Shown here piece after piece: positions 1 to 9,632 of a stretch of DNA of 64,000 nt. Position 1 is the first letter of the stretch; the number at the start of each line of letters is the position of its first letter. This DNA comes from Rufibacter sediminis (GTDB taxonomy: Bacteria; Bacteroidota; Bacteroidia; Cytophagales; Hymenobacteraceae), in contig NZ_JACOAF010000031.1 in assembly GCF_014269285.1 (NCBI RefSeq), forward strand, positions 1 to 64,000, read 5' to 3'. Made by a program: the position numbers and the translations under genes. A model generated the notes under the pieces. It ran no database searches, had not been told where the DNA came from, and saw only the letters and a list, made by a program, of their open reading frames with translations.

Positions 1-14
1 GGGAGAGCGCCTTT

Positions 15-67
15 GTTTTAGACCTGGTGCCGCGCATGCGGCAGGCCTGCTGGCCAAGGCTAAAACA
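15..67. repeat. Degenerate hairpin, possible family A copy, in the gene-free left edge
   Basis: Outer arms GTTTTAG and CTAAAAC enclose a second small hairpin (TGCCGC/GCGGCA). The layout resembles a decayed copy of the intergenic family A repeat found throughout the window. No convincing gene lies between the left edge and the esterase stop at 260; a 60-codon open frame here has no recognisable features. Confidence 0.35.
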
Positions 68-196
68 ACAGCGCGAACCCGGAAGACGAGGCCCCGCGGG
101 CGTGAGCGCACGAAGAGATACCATGCAACAACCCCGCTCCTGCACCCACGAAAACAGCAGTCCTTCGCCAGCACCAACAGACTACAATTGCATAAA

Positions 197-256
197 AAAA
201 CAGCCTTGAACCACTCACGCGTTTCAAGGCTGTTTTCTGAAAACCAGGGCTAAAAC
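197..256 (-). terminator. Hairpin plus family A repeat at the 3' end of the esterase gene
   Basis: A 14-bp perfect inverted repeat (197-210 with 223-236, arms AAAACAGCCTTGAA/TTCAAGGCTGTTTT) overlaps a family A repeat (221-256). It lies immediately downstream of the minus-strand esterase stop codon, with a run of T on the minus strand after the arm (191-200 is A-rich on the plus strand). It probably terminates the esterase transcript. Confidence 0.6.
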
Positions 257-259
257 CCC

Positions 260-1438
260 TTACTTCGCAAACGCAGCTTTCAAATTGTCCGCCGCCAATT
301 TCTGGGCTTCCTTCGCCTCGCTCAGCACCGCTGCCATCCCGAAGAACTCATGGGTGACGCCGTTGTACAGTTTGTGGTTTACCGTGACGCCGGCCGCCTC
401 CAGTTTCTCCGCCAATTGCTCACCTTCAGCTTGAAGTGGGTCCAGTTGGGCGTTGATGATGGTGGTAGGAGGTAAGTTCTTCAAGTCAGCGGCCACCAGA
501 TTGATCCAGGGGTTTTTGCCATCGGCGGGTGTGCGCAGGTACTGTTGGAAGAACCACTCCATCATGGGCTTGTCCAGGGGCTTGGCGGCCGCGTATTTCT
601 GGTAAGACGCTGTGTTGGTCGCGTACCCGGCAATGGGGTACACCAGCACCTGGTGCAGCGGCATCTGTACTTTCTGGTCGCGGGCCATCATGCTCACGGC
701 AGTGGCCAGGTTGCCGCCGGCGCTTTCGCCTACCACGGCTACTCTCTTTGGATCGCCTTTTATAGAAGCGGCGTTTTTGAGGGCCCATTTATAGGCCGCA
801 AAAGAATCATTGTGCGCCGTGGGGAATTTGTTTTCCGGAGCTTGCCGGTACGCCACCGAGATCACGACGGCATCGGCTTGCTCTGCCAGTCCTTTGGCCG
901 AGGCATCATACGTGTCCAGATCCGCGATAACCCAGCCGCCGCCGTGGTAGTAGACAATGACCGGGTAAGATGCCTTGCCGGTTTTGGGCGTGTACACCCG
1001 GGCGTGGATCTGGCCCCCGTTCACCGGAATCTTCTTGCCGACGGTGTCCACGTTGGAAGGCGGCACGGGAATGTTGTTCTCTTTCATCAGGTCCATCACG
1101 GCCGTGGTAGGCGTGGGGTTCTGCCGGGCCTGTTTCGCCGTTAACTGCGGAATGGGCTTGGCGCCATAGCTGGCCAGTTTGTCGGTGATGGCTTGCATGG
1201 GGCCGGTAATCTCATCGGCCCAGGCCGGTTTGGGACCGGTAGGTTTCAGGCTGGAAGCTACCATATCGGCGGAGTCTGTGAGCGGCGTGGTGGATGCGGT
1301 GTCCACGGCGGCGGCATCAGAGGTTTCTGCCTCGGATTCTACGGGGCGTTTGCTCTCACAGGAACTGGCCAGGAAGAGGCAGGCGGCGGCAAAGGTGATT
1401 CCGCCTTGGCGGATCAGGGATAATGTCTTCATTTTCAT
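260..1438 (-). CDS. Alpha/beta-hydrolase lipoprotein (HSL/family IV esterase)
   Basis: Esterase or lipase of the hormone-sensitive-lipase (bacterial family IV) type, predicted to hydrolyse short-chain esters. The N-terminus is a lipoprotein signal with LASSC at residues 23-27, followed by about 80 low-complexity residues, so the enzyme is probably membrane anchored. The oxyanion-hole motif HGGGW starts at His165. The nucleophile elbow GESAGGN holds Ser239, and the rest of the triad is Asp333 (LDPL) and His363 (THEFFG). All family motifs are intact over 392 residues. The ATG at 1438 is used; a second in-frame ATG lies two codons later. The gene stands alone, divergent from the tRNA. The natural substrate is not evident. 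Confidence 0.9.
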   Translation of the reverse strand: MKMKTLSLIRQGGITFAAACLFLASSCESKRPVESEAETSDAAAVDTASTTPLTDSADMVASSLKPTGPKPAWADEITGPMQAITDKLASYGAKPIPQLTAKQARQNPTPTTAVMDLMKENNIPVPPSNVDTVGKKIPVNGGQIHARVYTPKTGKASYPVIVYYHGGGWVIADLDTYDASAKGLAEQADAVVISVAYRQAPENKFPTAHNDSFAAYKWALKNAASIKGDPKRVAVVGESAGGNLATAVSMMARDQKVQMPLHQVLVYPIAGYATNTASYQKYAAAKPLDKPMMEWFFQQYLRTPADGKNPWINLVAADLKNLPPTTIINAQLDPLQAEGEQLAEKLEAAGVTVNHKLYNGVTHEFFGMAAVLSEAKEAQKLAADNLKAAFAK

Positions 1439-1561
1439 AGTTTTTGTGTAGGTGCCAATAGGAACGATATGTGGTATAACACATACGAGGGCAGATTAAA
1501 TACGGATTGCTCAACAAGCCTCAGAAGGGCAAAATCTATGCTCTGCGGGCCGATTTCAGGC

Positions 1562-1591
1562 TTGTGTCTAAGCGAAAAGGAGTTATCTTTG
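1562..1591 (+). promoter_or_regulatory. Promoter of tRNA-Gly
   Basis: TATCTTTG at 1584-1591 matches the Bacteroidota -7 box TAnnTTTG exactly. A TTG at 1562-1564, 19 bp upstream, serves as a partial -33 box. The mature tRNA starts about 20 nt downstream. Confidence 0.6.
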
Positions 1592-1611
1592 CTTTGATAA
1601 GGCGATTATCA

Positions 1612-1687
1612 GCGAGAGTAGCTCAGTTGGTAGAGCATCAGCTTCCCAAGCTGAGGGCCGCGGGTTCGAATCCCGTTTCTCGCTCCA
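1612..1687 (+). tRNA. tRNA-Gly (anticodon CCC)
   Basis: A complete cloverleaf can be drawn: acceptor GCGAGAG pairs with TTCTCGC (one G-T pair), the D arm is GCTCAGTTGGTAGAGC, the anticodon stem is TCAGC/GCTGA with loop TTCCCAA giving anticodon CCC at 1645-1647, and the T arm carries TTCGAAT. The 3' CCA is encoded (1685-1687). It reads GGG glycine codons. A 71-codon frame across it contains the typical false translation of a tRNA and is not a gene. Confidence 0.97.
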
Positions 1688-1723
1688 GGTCTTTTCCCTC
1701 ATTTTACTTTCCGGTTCCATAAG

Positions 1724-2665
1724 ATGGGTATGTGTCGTGTTCTGGGTTTCGGCCGTTCTGCCCGAAGTCTTTCTTTTGTATTATTGGCCTTGCTGGTGAG
1801 TTGCTCGGCCCCGCGTTCCGTGATCCACTCGGGCCGCGTGACGCCCCACGGCGAATTCAAAGTGGGCGCCAACTTTGGGGGCAATGTGGCCACTGAGCCC
1901 ATTTCGCAGCTCAAAGACGTGACCGAAGATGCCATTGAGGCGCTCGCCAACCGCGACTCTGTGTATTATGACGGGTTTGTGAAATCTGCCACCAAAGCGG
2001 CCATCGCGTATTCCCTTGACCCGGTGGGGCCCACCTTTGATTTCTATGTGCGCTACGGGGTAGTGCCCCGGGTAGACGTGGGCTACAAATATGCCTCGGG
2101 GGTGCACGTGCTGGATGCCATGTACCAGTTCCTGGGTCCGGTGGCCGGCGTGTCCAAAAGCAGCAATGAGCGGTGGTACGGCAGCCTGGGCCTGCAGTAC
2201 GCCGGGCAGAGCTCTGATATCTTGTCCAAGATTTTCCTGGACAAACTGGCCCCGGTGCTGGAATTCACCGCCAAACGCAGAGACGTGCTGGTGCCGCTGG
2301 TGTTCAGCCGTTCGTTCGGGGCCGATGAGGAATTCGGGAACATCTCCTTTGGGCTGGCTTACAACCATACCTTTGTGGAGTACGGCCTGATTCCGGGCAG
2401 GCTCTACGAAAAAGTGGGCGGCGGAAAAGCCGTGCAGATAGAAGGCCTCACCAGAAAGGAAAGCTTTCCTTCGTATGGTCTTTTTGTGAACGCCAAGGTG
2501 GGCGCCCGACGCATTTTCCTGTTGCCGGCCCTCTCCATGTTCTACCAGAAGTACGGCACCTATGAGTTGCTGAAAGCAGAGCGGGTAGAGTTCTCCGGCA
2601 TCACCATCGTTCCTTCCTTGGGCGTCCAGATTGGTTTGGGCCAGGGCAAGGCGGCCAGAAGATAA
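1724..2665 (+). CDS. Uncharacterised lipoprotein, possible outer-membrane barrel-like protein
   Basis: I do not recognise the family. The first 27 residues form a lipoprotein signal (basic start, hydrophobic LSFVLLALL, then VSC with Cys27). The rest of the 313 residues is rich in Gly, Tyr, Phe and Val, with alternating short strands (for example YVRYGVVPRVDVGYKYASG), as in small outer-membrane beta-barrel or porin-like proteins. It starts 36 nt after the tRNA and converges on the ECF sigma gene, from which a long hairpin separates it. No enzyme motif is visible. An N-terminal Met-Gly-Met gives two possible starts (1724 or 1730). Confidence 0.75.
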   Translation: MGMCRVLGFGRSARSLSFVLLALLVSCSAPRSVIHSGRVTPHGEFKVGANFGGNVATEPISQLKDVTEDAIEALANRDSVYYDGFVKSATKAAIAYSLDPVGPTFDFYVRYGVVPRVDVGYKYASGVHVLDAMYQFLGPVAGVSKSSNERWYGSLGLQYAGQSSDILSKIFLDKLAPVLEFTAKRRDVLVPLVFSRSFGADEEFGNISFGLAYNHTFVEYGLIPGRLYEKVGGGKAVQIEGLTRKESFPSYGLFVNAKVGARRIFLLPALSMFYQKYGTYELLKAERVEFSGITIVPSLGVQIGLGQGKAARR

Positions 2666-2670
2666 GCTTC

Positions 2671-2709
2671 CGTTTTACACCTGTTTCTGGTAAATCGGCC
2701 TCAAAACAG
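2671..2709. repeat. Family A intergenic hairpin repeat
   Basis: Arms CGTTTTacacCTG and CGGCCTCAAAACAG, right after the stop of the preceding lipoprotein gene. Confidence 0.6.
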
Positions 2710-2727
2710 AACACCATTAAATAGTTA

Positions 2728-2769
2728 AAGCCCGTTGGAGTTGGTCTTTGCACCAACCCCAACGGGCTT
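2728..2769. terminator. Long hairpin between convergent genes (bidirectional terminator)
   Basis: Arms at 2728-2745 and 2752-2769 pair over 18 bp with one mismatch (AAGCCCGTTGG... with ...CCAACGGGCTT), around a six-base loop. It sits between the convergent lipoprotein gene and the ECF sigma gene. The T tracts on either side are short, so termination strength is uncertain. Confidence 0.65.
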
Positions 2770-2807
2770 CCTCGTTTATGGCTTGTTTTCAGGAAATGAG
2801 GCCCAAT

Positions 2808-3377
2808 CTAGCGCAGCAGGTACGCGTAAGCCAGCAGGAACCCATAGACAATGTCATAACGCTTGAATTTCTCGCGGAGCATCTTCAGGGCCTTGTTGAT
2901 ATGGTTCTCGATGTTGCTGTTGCTGGTGTCTAAAGCCGCGGCGATCTCGCTGGTGCTTAGACCTTGGGCGCGGCTCATCACAAAGACCTGGCGCCGGACG
3001 GGCGGCATGGAGGCGCAGACTTCTTCGTAGAGCTGCACCAACTCCTGGTGCTCCAGGGCGGTTTGGGTCGAGTTTTCAGAAACGGCCCCATAATCAGCTA
3101 GGTACTGGGCGAACGCGAATTCATACACCCGGTGCCGGGCTTTGTTGTAAACCAGGTTTTTGGCGGTGGTAAACAGATACCCGTCCAGGTTCTGGGTTGG
3201 GTCCAGAAAGGCCCGGCGCTCCCACACCTTCATAAAAACCTCCTGCACAATTTCCTCCGCATCCTCGCGGTTCCGGACCAGTTTCATGGCAAAGGCATAC
3301 AGCTTGGGCTCCAGCCCCCGGTACAGGCGTTCAAAAGCGGCCACGTCACCGGTGGTGAGGGCCTCAATGTCTGCCAT
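2808..3377 (-). CDS. ECF-type RNA polymerase sigma factor (FecI-like)
   Basis: Group 4 sigma factor expected to direct RNA polymerase to the adjacent polysaccharide locus. Sigma-70 region 2 is visible (AFERLYRGLEPKLYAFAMKLVRNREDAEE followed by QEVFMKVWE), and region 4 has the helix-turn-helix (RRQVFVMSRAQGLSTSEIA). The ATG at 3377 (MADIEALTTGDVAAF) puts the usual Leu-x-x-Gly-Asp start of the family near the N-terminus. An upstream ATG at 3404 and a GTG at 3461 are alternatives that add an atypical leader. It is divergent from fecR; the pair matches the sigma/anti-sigma arrangement next to SusC proteins that carry an STN domain. Confidence 0.9.
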   Translation of the reverse strand: MADIEALTTGDVAAFERLYRGLEPKLYAFAMKLVRNREDAEEIVQEVFMKVWERRAFLDPTQNLDGYLFTTAKNLVYNKARHRVYEFAFAQYLADYGAVSENSTQTALEHQELVQLYEEVCASMPPVRRQVFVMSRAQGLSTSEIAAALDTSNSNIENHINKALKMLREKFKRYDIVYGFLLAYAYLLR

Positions 3378-3635
3378 GAAACTTTCCGTGCCTTTTGCCT
3401 GCATGGGTTCTGGTTCAAAGTGCTTGACTTTCACGCTGCTACAACTTTTCTCTTCCAACACCTTCTTATTTCTCTGCCCGATGTAGTTTAAAAAAACCTA
3501 AAATACTCATGATAAATGTAGATGAATTTATATAAAAAACAAAAAGATGAGATTTTGTTAAAAATATCCCAACGGGGAAGTGGTGCTGGCGGGGTGTCAT
3601 GTGTAGTAAGGGAAAGCACAACTACCTAAGTACCC

Positions 3636-4673
3636 ATGGATCAACATCTGCTAAACCGATTTTACAATGGAGCCTGTACTCCCGAAGAGGTAAAGACGGT
3701 ATTAGAGTGGTTTAAGAATCAGAACCTTACCCCTGAACAAGAGCGTCAGTTGGAACAGTGGTGGGCCCAGGCCGGAGAGCGCCAAACTGAAACCGCAGCC
3801 ACCCATGACGCAGATAAAACATGGAGCAAGTTAGCAGCGCTCATCCAGGAAGAGAGTACAGGTATCCAGAGAGAAACCAAAGTTCTGCCGCTGCCGGCCT
3901 CTACCTGGCGCAACTGGACAAAGGTGGCGGCCGCTGTCTTACTGCCTCTGGGGTTGATCTGGTTTGTGGCTAGCCAATACTTCCAACAGGAGTCTGCCGC
4001 CGGCAAAATGATGGCCGTACATACCGCTCCCGGCGAGTGGAAAACCATTCAACTGGAAGACGGGTCCTCGGTGGTGCTGCGGCCGGGCAGTAAAGTGACG
4101 TACCTGGTGCCTTTCGCCCAACACCGAAGAGACATCACGCTGGAGGGCGAGGCTTTCTTCCAGGTAGCCAAAGACAAAAACCGCCCCTTCGTGGTGAAAT
4201 CCGGCGCTATCTCTACGCAGGCCCTGGGCACCTCCTTTAACATCAGATACCAGCCCAAAGACACCGCCATCTCCGTGGCACTGGCTACCGGTTTGGTGAA
4301 GATCAGCAAAGGTGAGGCAAAAGAGGAAGCCACCCTGGCCAACCTGGAGCCGGGCCAGCAATTGGTGTTCAACCGCAAGAACCAGCAACATGCTGTGGCT
4401 GCTTATGAAAGGCAGGAAGTGCTTGGTTGGAAAGACGGCGTGCTGTATTTCAAGAAAGCCAGCTTAGAAGAAGTAGTGGATAAAATTGAAAATTGGTACG
4501 GCGTACGGATTGAAGTAGCCGGAGCGACACCAGCCAATTTAGAAGAATGGAGCTATACCGGTGAGTACCGGCAGCAAAGCCTGCCCCAGGTACTGGAAGG
4601 CATCAGCTTCGTGAAGCAGTTTACTTATGAAATGAACCAGAACCAAGTTCGGATAACCTTCAAAAGACCATAG
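3636..4673 (+). CDS. FecR family anti-sigma factor
   Basis: Inner-membrane anti-sigma regulator. The cytoplasmic N-terminal part (about residues 1-85, including NRFYNGACTPEEV) binds the sigma factor in known homologues. One membrane helix lies at about 92-110 (VAAAVLLPLGLIWFVAS). The periplasmic FecR domain follows (WKTIQLEDGSSVVLRPGSKV and LEGEAFFQVAKD, then RPFVVKSGAISTQALGTSF), then a C-terminal STN-like segment. At 345 residues it has the normal length. It is divergent from the ECF sigma and 137 bp upstream of susC. Known family behaviour suggests it relays ligand occupancy of that SusC to the sigma factor. Confidence 0.95.
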   Translation: MDQHLLNRFYNGACTPEEVKTVLEWFKNQNLTPEQERQLEQWWAQAGERQTETAATHDADKTWSKLAALIQEESTGIQRETKVLPLPASTWRNWTKVAAAVLLPLGLIWFVASQYFQQESAAGKMMAVHTAPGEWKTIQLEDGSSVVLRPGSKVTYLVPFAQHRRDITLEGEAFFQVAKDKNRPFVVKSGAISTQALGTSFNIRYQPKDTAISVALATGLVKISKGEAKEEATLANLEPGQQLVFNRKNQQHAVAAYERQEVLGWKDGVLYFKKASLEEVVDKIENWYGVRIEVAGATPANLEEWSYTGEYRQQSLPQVLEGISFVKQFTYEMNQNQVRITFKRP

Positions 4674-4810
4674 CCTATGAAAAAATGACGGGCTCTTTAA
4701 ACAGGTAAGCCACTGGGTGGCCTACCTGTCAACTACCTCCGGAGACCGGATGTTGGCGCATCCAGCTCCAGGAGGCAATTCAAACACTAAATACTAAACA
4801 CTCCCAAGAT

Positions 4811-7800
4811 ATGGAAAAAAACGTTTACGGCGTCCTGAAAGGAATGTCCTGGAAGGCTTTGGCGGTACTGTTGCTGCACCTGGCTTTCTTCTCATCTGGT
4901 TTTGCCGCACCCGGCAAAGCCCCGGTGAGCACTATCCAAAAAACTAAAATCACCCTCTCCATCACCAATGGCACGCTTCAGGAGTTCTTCCGGAAAGTAG
5001 AGGCTGCCACGCTCTACAAATTCACCTTCGATGAAAATGAGCTGCCTGATCGGGCCAAAGTTTCTGTTCAGGCGAAAAACGAACCCTTGGACAAGGTGCT
5101 GGAAAAAGTAGGAGCCACTACCAATCTGGAGTTCAAACAAGTGAATAATAATATTCACGTGCGCTCCAGGAAAGTGACAGAGGTTCAGCCTAAAGCCAAC
5201 GCAGAGGTGATGCCACAGGACGGTTTTCGAGTGTCTGGGAAAGTGACAGATGAGAATGGGGCCGGCCTTCCGGGCGTTACCGTTTCTCTGATGGGTACTA
5301 CCAACGCCACGTCCACAGACGTGAACGGAAGTTTCTCCTTAAGTGTCCCGAACGGAACAGGAACCCTGGTGCTGACTTATATCGGTTATCAAACCAGAGA
5401 GGTAGCCATTGAAAACCGGTCTACCCTTAATGTTGCCTTGGCGCCAGATACCAAATCATTGCAGGAAGTTGTGGTCATAGGATATGGTACTCAGGAGAAA
5501 GAAGATATCACAGGCTCTGTATCTGTGATTGACAATGAAGCTTTTGATGCCCGCCCTAACACCCAGATTGGTAACCTCATTCAGGGAAAAACGGCTGGGG
5601 TGCAGGTGTTAACCAATTCTGGTAAACCATCGGCGGGATTTAACATCCGTATTAGAGGTACCAGCTCTATCACCGCCAACAGTGACCCTTTGTACGTGGT
5701 AGACGGCGTTCCTTCTTCAGATACCCGTTCCATTAACCCCGCAGATATTGAGAGCATTTCAATTCTAAAAGACGCTTCTTCGGCCGCTATTTATGGAGCC
5801 CAAGGTGCTAACGGGGTTGTGTTGATTACCACCAAACGCGGTAGAACCGAGAAACCAACCTTTGAATTCAGCACCTACACCGGAGTTTCGCAGGTTTGGA
5901 ATACATTGGATGTTTTGAATGCGGAGCAGTACCGTGACCTGATGACCGAACTAGGCCAGAACACAAACTGGAGCCGTTACACTGAAAATACCGACTGGCA
6001 GAAAGAAGTTTTCCAGAACGGAAGTTCTTTGAACTACCAGTTGGCCGTTTCTGGCAAAACAGAAAATACCAACTACTATATTTCGGGTGGTTGGATGAAA
6101 CAAAATGGTGCCGTACGCAGCTCCACCATGGACCGCGCCAGCTTCAAAGTGAATCTAGAGCAGAAGCTTTCTAAATGGTTAACGATTGGTACCAACATGG
6201 GCTACACCCGTTACCATGACGTAGACGTCGCAGATAACCAGTCTGTAAACCAAGGCGGGGTTATTTTGGGCGTGTTGTCTACGCCGCCATTGATTGGCGT
6301 GTATAACCCCAACGGAACCTTCACCAGCAACCCTTTTCAGGATTGGGAAAACCCTATCTCCAGCACAGACGGTTCTGATAGAAACTACAGAAATCAGCGC
6401 CTTTTAGGAAATGTATACGGAGAGGTGAAACTGCTTCCTGAGTTAAAGTACCGCGCCAGCTTAGGGATTGATTACATCAGTGCCATCAATGACTACTTTC
6501 TGGACCCATTCAGAACCAGCTACGGCCGCGCCAGAAAAGGCATAAGCCGCAACAGCACCAACCTGACCAACTACTGGATTCTGGACAACACCCTTTCTTA
6601 CACTAAAACGTTGGGTCAGCACAATTTTAGCGCCATGGTGGGTTCTGTGCAGCAAAAATTCAGATGGGAAAACAACAACATTGAACGCACAGAGTTTTCT
6701 GGTACCGCGGTGACAACGCCCGGAGCCGGAGCAGTGATTCAGGTAGCAGACGCAAACAAATCTGAGAGAACCAACACCTCATTCATTAGCCGGGTTACCT
6801 ATGACTTTGCCAGCAAATATCTATTGACCGCCAATTTCAGGGCAGATGCTTCTTCTGTGTTCGGCCCTGAGGTACGTTGGGGCTATTTCCCATCGGCTTC
6901 CGTGGGTTGGAGAATCTCTGAAGAAGCGTTCTTCCCTAAAACCAACGCGTTAAATGATGTAAAACTGCGGGTTGGTTGGGGATTGGTTGGAAATGATACC
7001 GGCTTAGGAGCCTATGCTTATTTGCCACGCGTAGGGTACGGAGCTAACTATCCAATTGGCGGCACCGCCCAGCCAGGTAGTTATCCCTCTTCCATCGGGA
7101 ACAACCAATTAGGTTGGGAAGCATCTGAGCAGACAAACGTAGGTCTGGATTTGGCTTTCCTAAACTCCCGTATTGCCGTTACCATTGACGCTTACCTGAA
7201 GAAAACCACTGACCTGCTGTTACCCATTGAAGTACCCAGATCAACCGGTTTCAACGGCGGCGATGCCAACGTAGGAAGCCTGCAAAACAAAGGGCTTGAA
7301 TTCCTGATCAGTTCCCAGAACCTGGTGGGTGATTTCACCTGGGCTACAGACCTGAACTTATCCTTTAACCGCAACAAAGTAGTGAACATTCTGGGGCAGA
7401 ACTTCTATGGCGGCGGAGTGGCTGGTAGAGGAGATGTAAGCTTGTCTAGAGAAGGTTCTCCATTAGCGCTATTCTATGGTTATCAGTGGGGTGGCGTAGA
7501 CCCGGCAACGGGTATGGCCTACTACATCAACAGAAACGGGGAAAGCACTTTCACGCCTTCAGCAGATGACCGCGTGGTCATTGGAAATCCTAATCCTGAC
7601 TTCATTTACGGCGTTACCAATACCTTCTCTTACAAGAACTTTGGCTTAAGCATCTTCCTGCAAGGCACGCAAGGCAATGACATCTTCAACGCTACCCGCA
7701 TTGAGATGGAAGGCATGTCAGACCCTAAAAACCAGGGAATAGCGGTGTTGAATCGTTGGAGAAACCCAGGTGATGTGACTGATATCCCTAGAGCGGTTTG

Positions 7801-8092
7801 GGCCAGCACAGACAACTCCCGTATCTCCACCCGTTTTGTGGAAGATGGTTCTTATGTGCGTCTGAAAACCCTTACGCTTAGCTATAATCTGCCTTCTGCC
7901 TTACTGTCTAAACTCAAGATGAACTCTCTCCGCGTGTACGCTACCGGTGAGAACCTCTTCACTATTACAGACTATTCAGGCTTTGATCCAGAGGTGAACG
8001 CCTTCGGCGGAAGCAACCGTGCCCAAGGCATTGACTTTGGTACCTATCCGCAGACCCGCAACTTAATCTTAGGTCTGAACCTTTCCTTCTAA
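4811..8092 (+). CDS. SusC/RagA TonB-linked outer-membrane transporter with STN domain
   Basis: TonB-dependent glycan importer of 1093 residues. After the signal peptide comes an STN (secretin/TonB N-terminal) domain at about 47-122, which marks transducer-type receptors that signal to FecR. A CarboxypepD_reg-like domain follows (from about 138, VSGKVTDENGAGLPGVTVSL), then the TonB box/plug start (EVVVIGYGTQ), the plug (IRIRGTSSI and DPLYVVDGVP) and a 22-strand-type barrel ending in aromatic Phe (LGLNLSF). It is followed 11 bp later by susD. Context (ECF sigma, FecR, SusD, SusE, GH30s) assigns it to oligosaccharide import. Confidence 0.97.
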   Translation: MEKNVYGVLKGMSWKALAVLLLHLAFFSSGFAAPGKAPVSTIQKTKITLSITNGTLQEFFRKVEAATLYKFTFDENELPDRAKVSVQAKNEPLDKVLEKVGATTNLEFKQVNNNIHVRSRKVTEVQPKANAEVMPQDGFRVSGKVTDENGAGLPGVTVSLMGTTNATSTDVNGSFSLSVPNGTGTLVLTYIGYQTREVAIENRSTLNVALAPDTKSLQEVVVIGYGTQEKEDITGSVSVIDNEAFDARPNTQIGNLIQGKTAGVQVLTNSGKPSAGFNIRIRGTSSITANSDPLYVVDGVPSSDTRSINPADIESISILKDASSAAIYGAQGANGVVLITTKRGRTEKPTFEFSTYTGVSQVWNTLDVLNAEQYRDLMTELGQNTNWSRYTENTDWQKEVFQNGSSLNYQLAVSGKTENTNYYISGGWMKQNGAVRSSTMDRASFKVNLEQKLSKWLTIGTNMGYTRYHDVDVADNQSVNQGGVILGVLSTPPLIGVYNPNGTFTSNPFQDWENPISSTDGSDRNYRNQRLLGNVYGEVKLLPELKYRASLGIDYISAINDYFLDPFRTSYGRARKGISRNSTNLTNYWILDNTLSYTKTLGQHNFSAMVGSVQQKFRWENNNIERTEFSGTAVTTPGAGAVIQVADANKSERTNTSFISRVTYDFASKYLLTANFRADASSVFGPEVRWGYFPSASVGWRISEEAFFPKTNALNDVKLRVGWGLVGNDTGLGAYAYLPRVGYGANYPIGGTAQPGSYPSSIGNNQLGWEASEQTNVGLDLAFLNSRIAVTIDAYLKKTTDLLLPIEVPRSTGFNGGDANVGSLQNKGLEFLISSQNLVGDFTWATDLNLSFNRNKVVNILGQNFYGGGVAGRGDVSLSREGSPLALFYGYQWGGVDPATGMAYYINRNGESTFTPSADDRVVIGNPNPDFIYGVTNTFSYKNFGLSIFLQGTQGNDIFNATRIEMEGMSDPKNQGIAVLNRWRNPGDVTDIPRAVWASTDNSRISTRFVEDGSYVRLKTLTLSYNLPSALLSKLKMNSLRVYATGENLFTITDYSGFDPEVNAFGGSNRAQGIDFGTYPQTRNLILGLNLSF

Positions 8093-8103
8093 TCTAGTAA
8101 GTC

Positions 8104-9588
8104 ATGAAACTGAATAAAATAGCCATTTATACTTTAGCAGGCGCTCTCTTAATGGGAGCCCCCGCTTGTGATGAGTTTCTGGAACTGGAGCCCATTTCAG
8201 AAGCGACCACAGAAAACGCCTATAAATCTGCCACAGATGCAGAGGCGGCCTTGGTAGGTGTGTATGAATCTTTCCAGGCAGAATACTACATCTGGGATAA
8301 CCTGGTGTTCAGCGAGATTCTCTCTGATAACTACTATGCCGGGGGCGATAATGCGGAGATTTTCGCGGTAGATAACATTGCTATTACACCAACCAACAGC
8401 CGTCTTTGGAACAACTGGAGCCAAATCTACAATGCCATCGCGAAAGCGAACGTGGTACTACAGAAGGTTCCGTTAATCACAGACCCGCAGCTGTCAGAAA
8501 CCCGCAAGGCACAGATTCTGGGCGAAGCGTCTTTCCTGCGCGCGTACCATTACTTCCAACTGGTGAAACTATGGGGCGGCGTGCCGTTGGTATTGGAGCC
8601 AGTGACCTCGCTTGACCCTGCCGTTACCCAGAAGCCTCGCGCTACGGAGATAGAAGTCTACAACCAGATTGTGGCAGATTTGACTTTTGCCTTGGATAAT
8701 CGCTTGCCAGATACCTACGGCGGAGAAGCCAACGTGAACAAAGCCCGTGCTACCCGTGGGGCTGCCAATGCGCTTCTGGCCAAAGCCTGGGCGCAACGTC
8801 CTGACCGTGATTATACCAAAGTGCTGCAATACGCAGACGCGGTAATCAACAGCCCTGCCGGATACGAGTTGCTCCCCAACTTCAACCATTTGTTTGATGG
8901 CACACACTATAACAACGCCGAGTCTATCATGGAAATCCAGTTTATTGGCGGCAATGAAGCCAACTGGGGACCACAGATGCTGCTACCTCCTTCTTTGAGT
9001 GGTGATACCTGGCGCAAATTCATGACACCATCTCGTAATTTGGTAAATGCCTATGACTCTGAAGGTGATAATGTCAGAAAAAACACAACTATTCTCTTTG
9101 AGAACGCACCTTGGTCAGATGAGTTCTGGTCAGTGAGCACCGGAGGTAGCGTACCGTTTGCGTACCGTTGGAAAAGCGCAAACGGCTGGGCCAGTACTAA
9201 CCGCCAGTACATCTTCCGGTTAGGAGACATCATGCTCCTGAAAGCCGAAGCTTTGAATGAGCTCAACCGCCTGGAAGAAGCTAGAACCGTGTTGAACACC
9301 GTGCGCAGAAGAGTGAATTTGGGGCCAAATACCTCTGCCAATAAAGAGGAGATGCGAATGGCTATCCTGAAGGAGCGCCGTCTGGAGCTGGCTCAGGAAG
9401 GACACCGTTGGGATGATTTGCGCCGCTACGGGGTAGCTGTTGAAACAATGAACAACCTCAACGAGATAGACCTGCGCACCAATACCAAAAAGGACTATAA
9501 TGTGGCAACGCATGAACTGTTCCTTCCAATTCCGCAGTCAGAGATTAACCGGAATCCGCAGTTGGTGCAAACCCCAGGCTATAACTAA
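8104..9588 (+). CDS. SusD/RagB surface glycan-binding lipoprotein
   Basis: Partner lipoprotein that forms the lid of the SusC transporter and binds the glycan. The signal peptide ends at a lipobox-like GAPAC (Cys22) followed by DEFLELEP, the usual start of mature SusD proteins. TPR-like helices with FLRAYHYFQLVKLWGGVPLV are the family hallmark, and the C-terminal LKERRLELAQEGHRWDDLRR is the conserved SusD/RagB block. At 494 residues the length is normal. It directly follows susC, so the two are almost certainly co-transcribed. Confidence 0.97.
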   Translation: MKLNKIAIYTLAGALLMGAPACDEFLELEPISEATTENAYKSATDAEAALVGVYESFQAEYYIWDNLVFSEILSDNYYAGGDNAEIFAVDNIAITPTNSRLWNNWSQIYNAIAKANVVLQKVPLITDPQLSETRKAQILGEASFLRAYHYFQLVKLWGGVPLVLEPVTSLDPAVTQKPRATEIEVYNQIVADLTFALDNRLPDTYGGEANVNKARATRGAANALLAKAWAQRPDRDYTKVLQYADAVINSPAGYELLPNFNHLFDGTHYNNAESIMEIQFIGGNEANWGPQMLLPPSLSGDTWRKFMTPSRNLVNAYDSEGDNVRKNTTILFENAPWSDEFWSVSTGGSVPFAYRWKSANGWASTNRQYIFRLGDIMLLKAEALNELNRLEEARTVLNTVRRRVNLGPNTSANKEEMRMAILKERRLELAQEGHRWDDLRRYGVAVETMNNLNEIDLRTNTKKDYNVATHELFLPIPQSEINRNPQLVQTPGYN

Positions 9589-9632
9589 GCCTTCAGACGC
9601 AAGTCAGCACGACTAATATTTAACCCGTTTTC

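Noticed and set aside
27-209. 60-codon frame at the left edge
   Set aside because: Arg/Pro-rich, no start context, overlaps a hairpin; nothing supports expression.
1507-1722. 71-codon frame over the tRNA
   Set aside because: It contains the usual false translation of a tRNA (VAQLVEHQ...GSNPVSRS); the tRNA explains the conservation.
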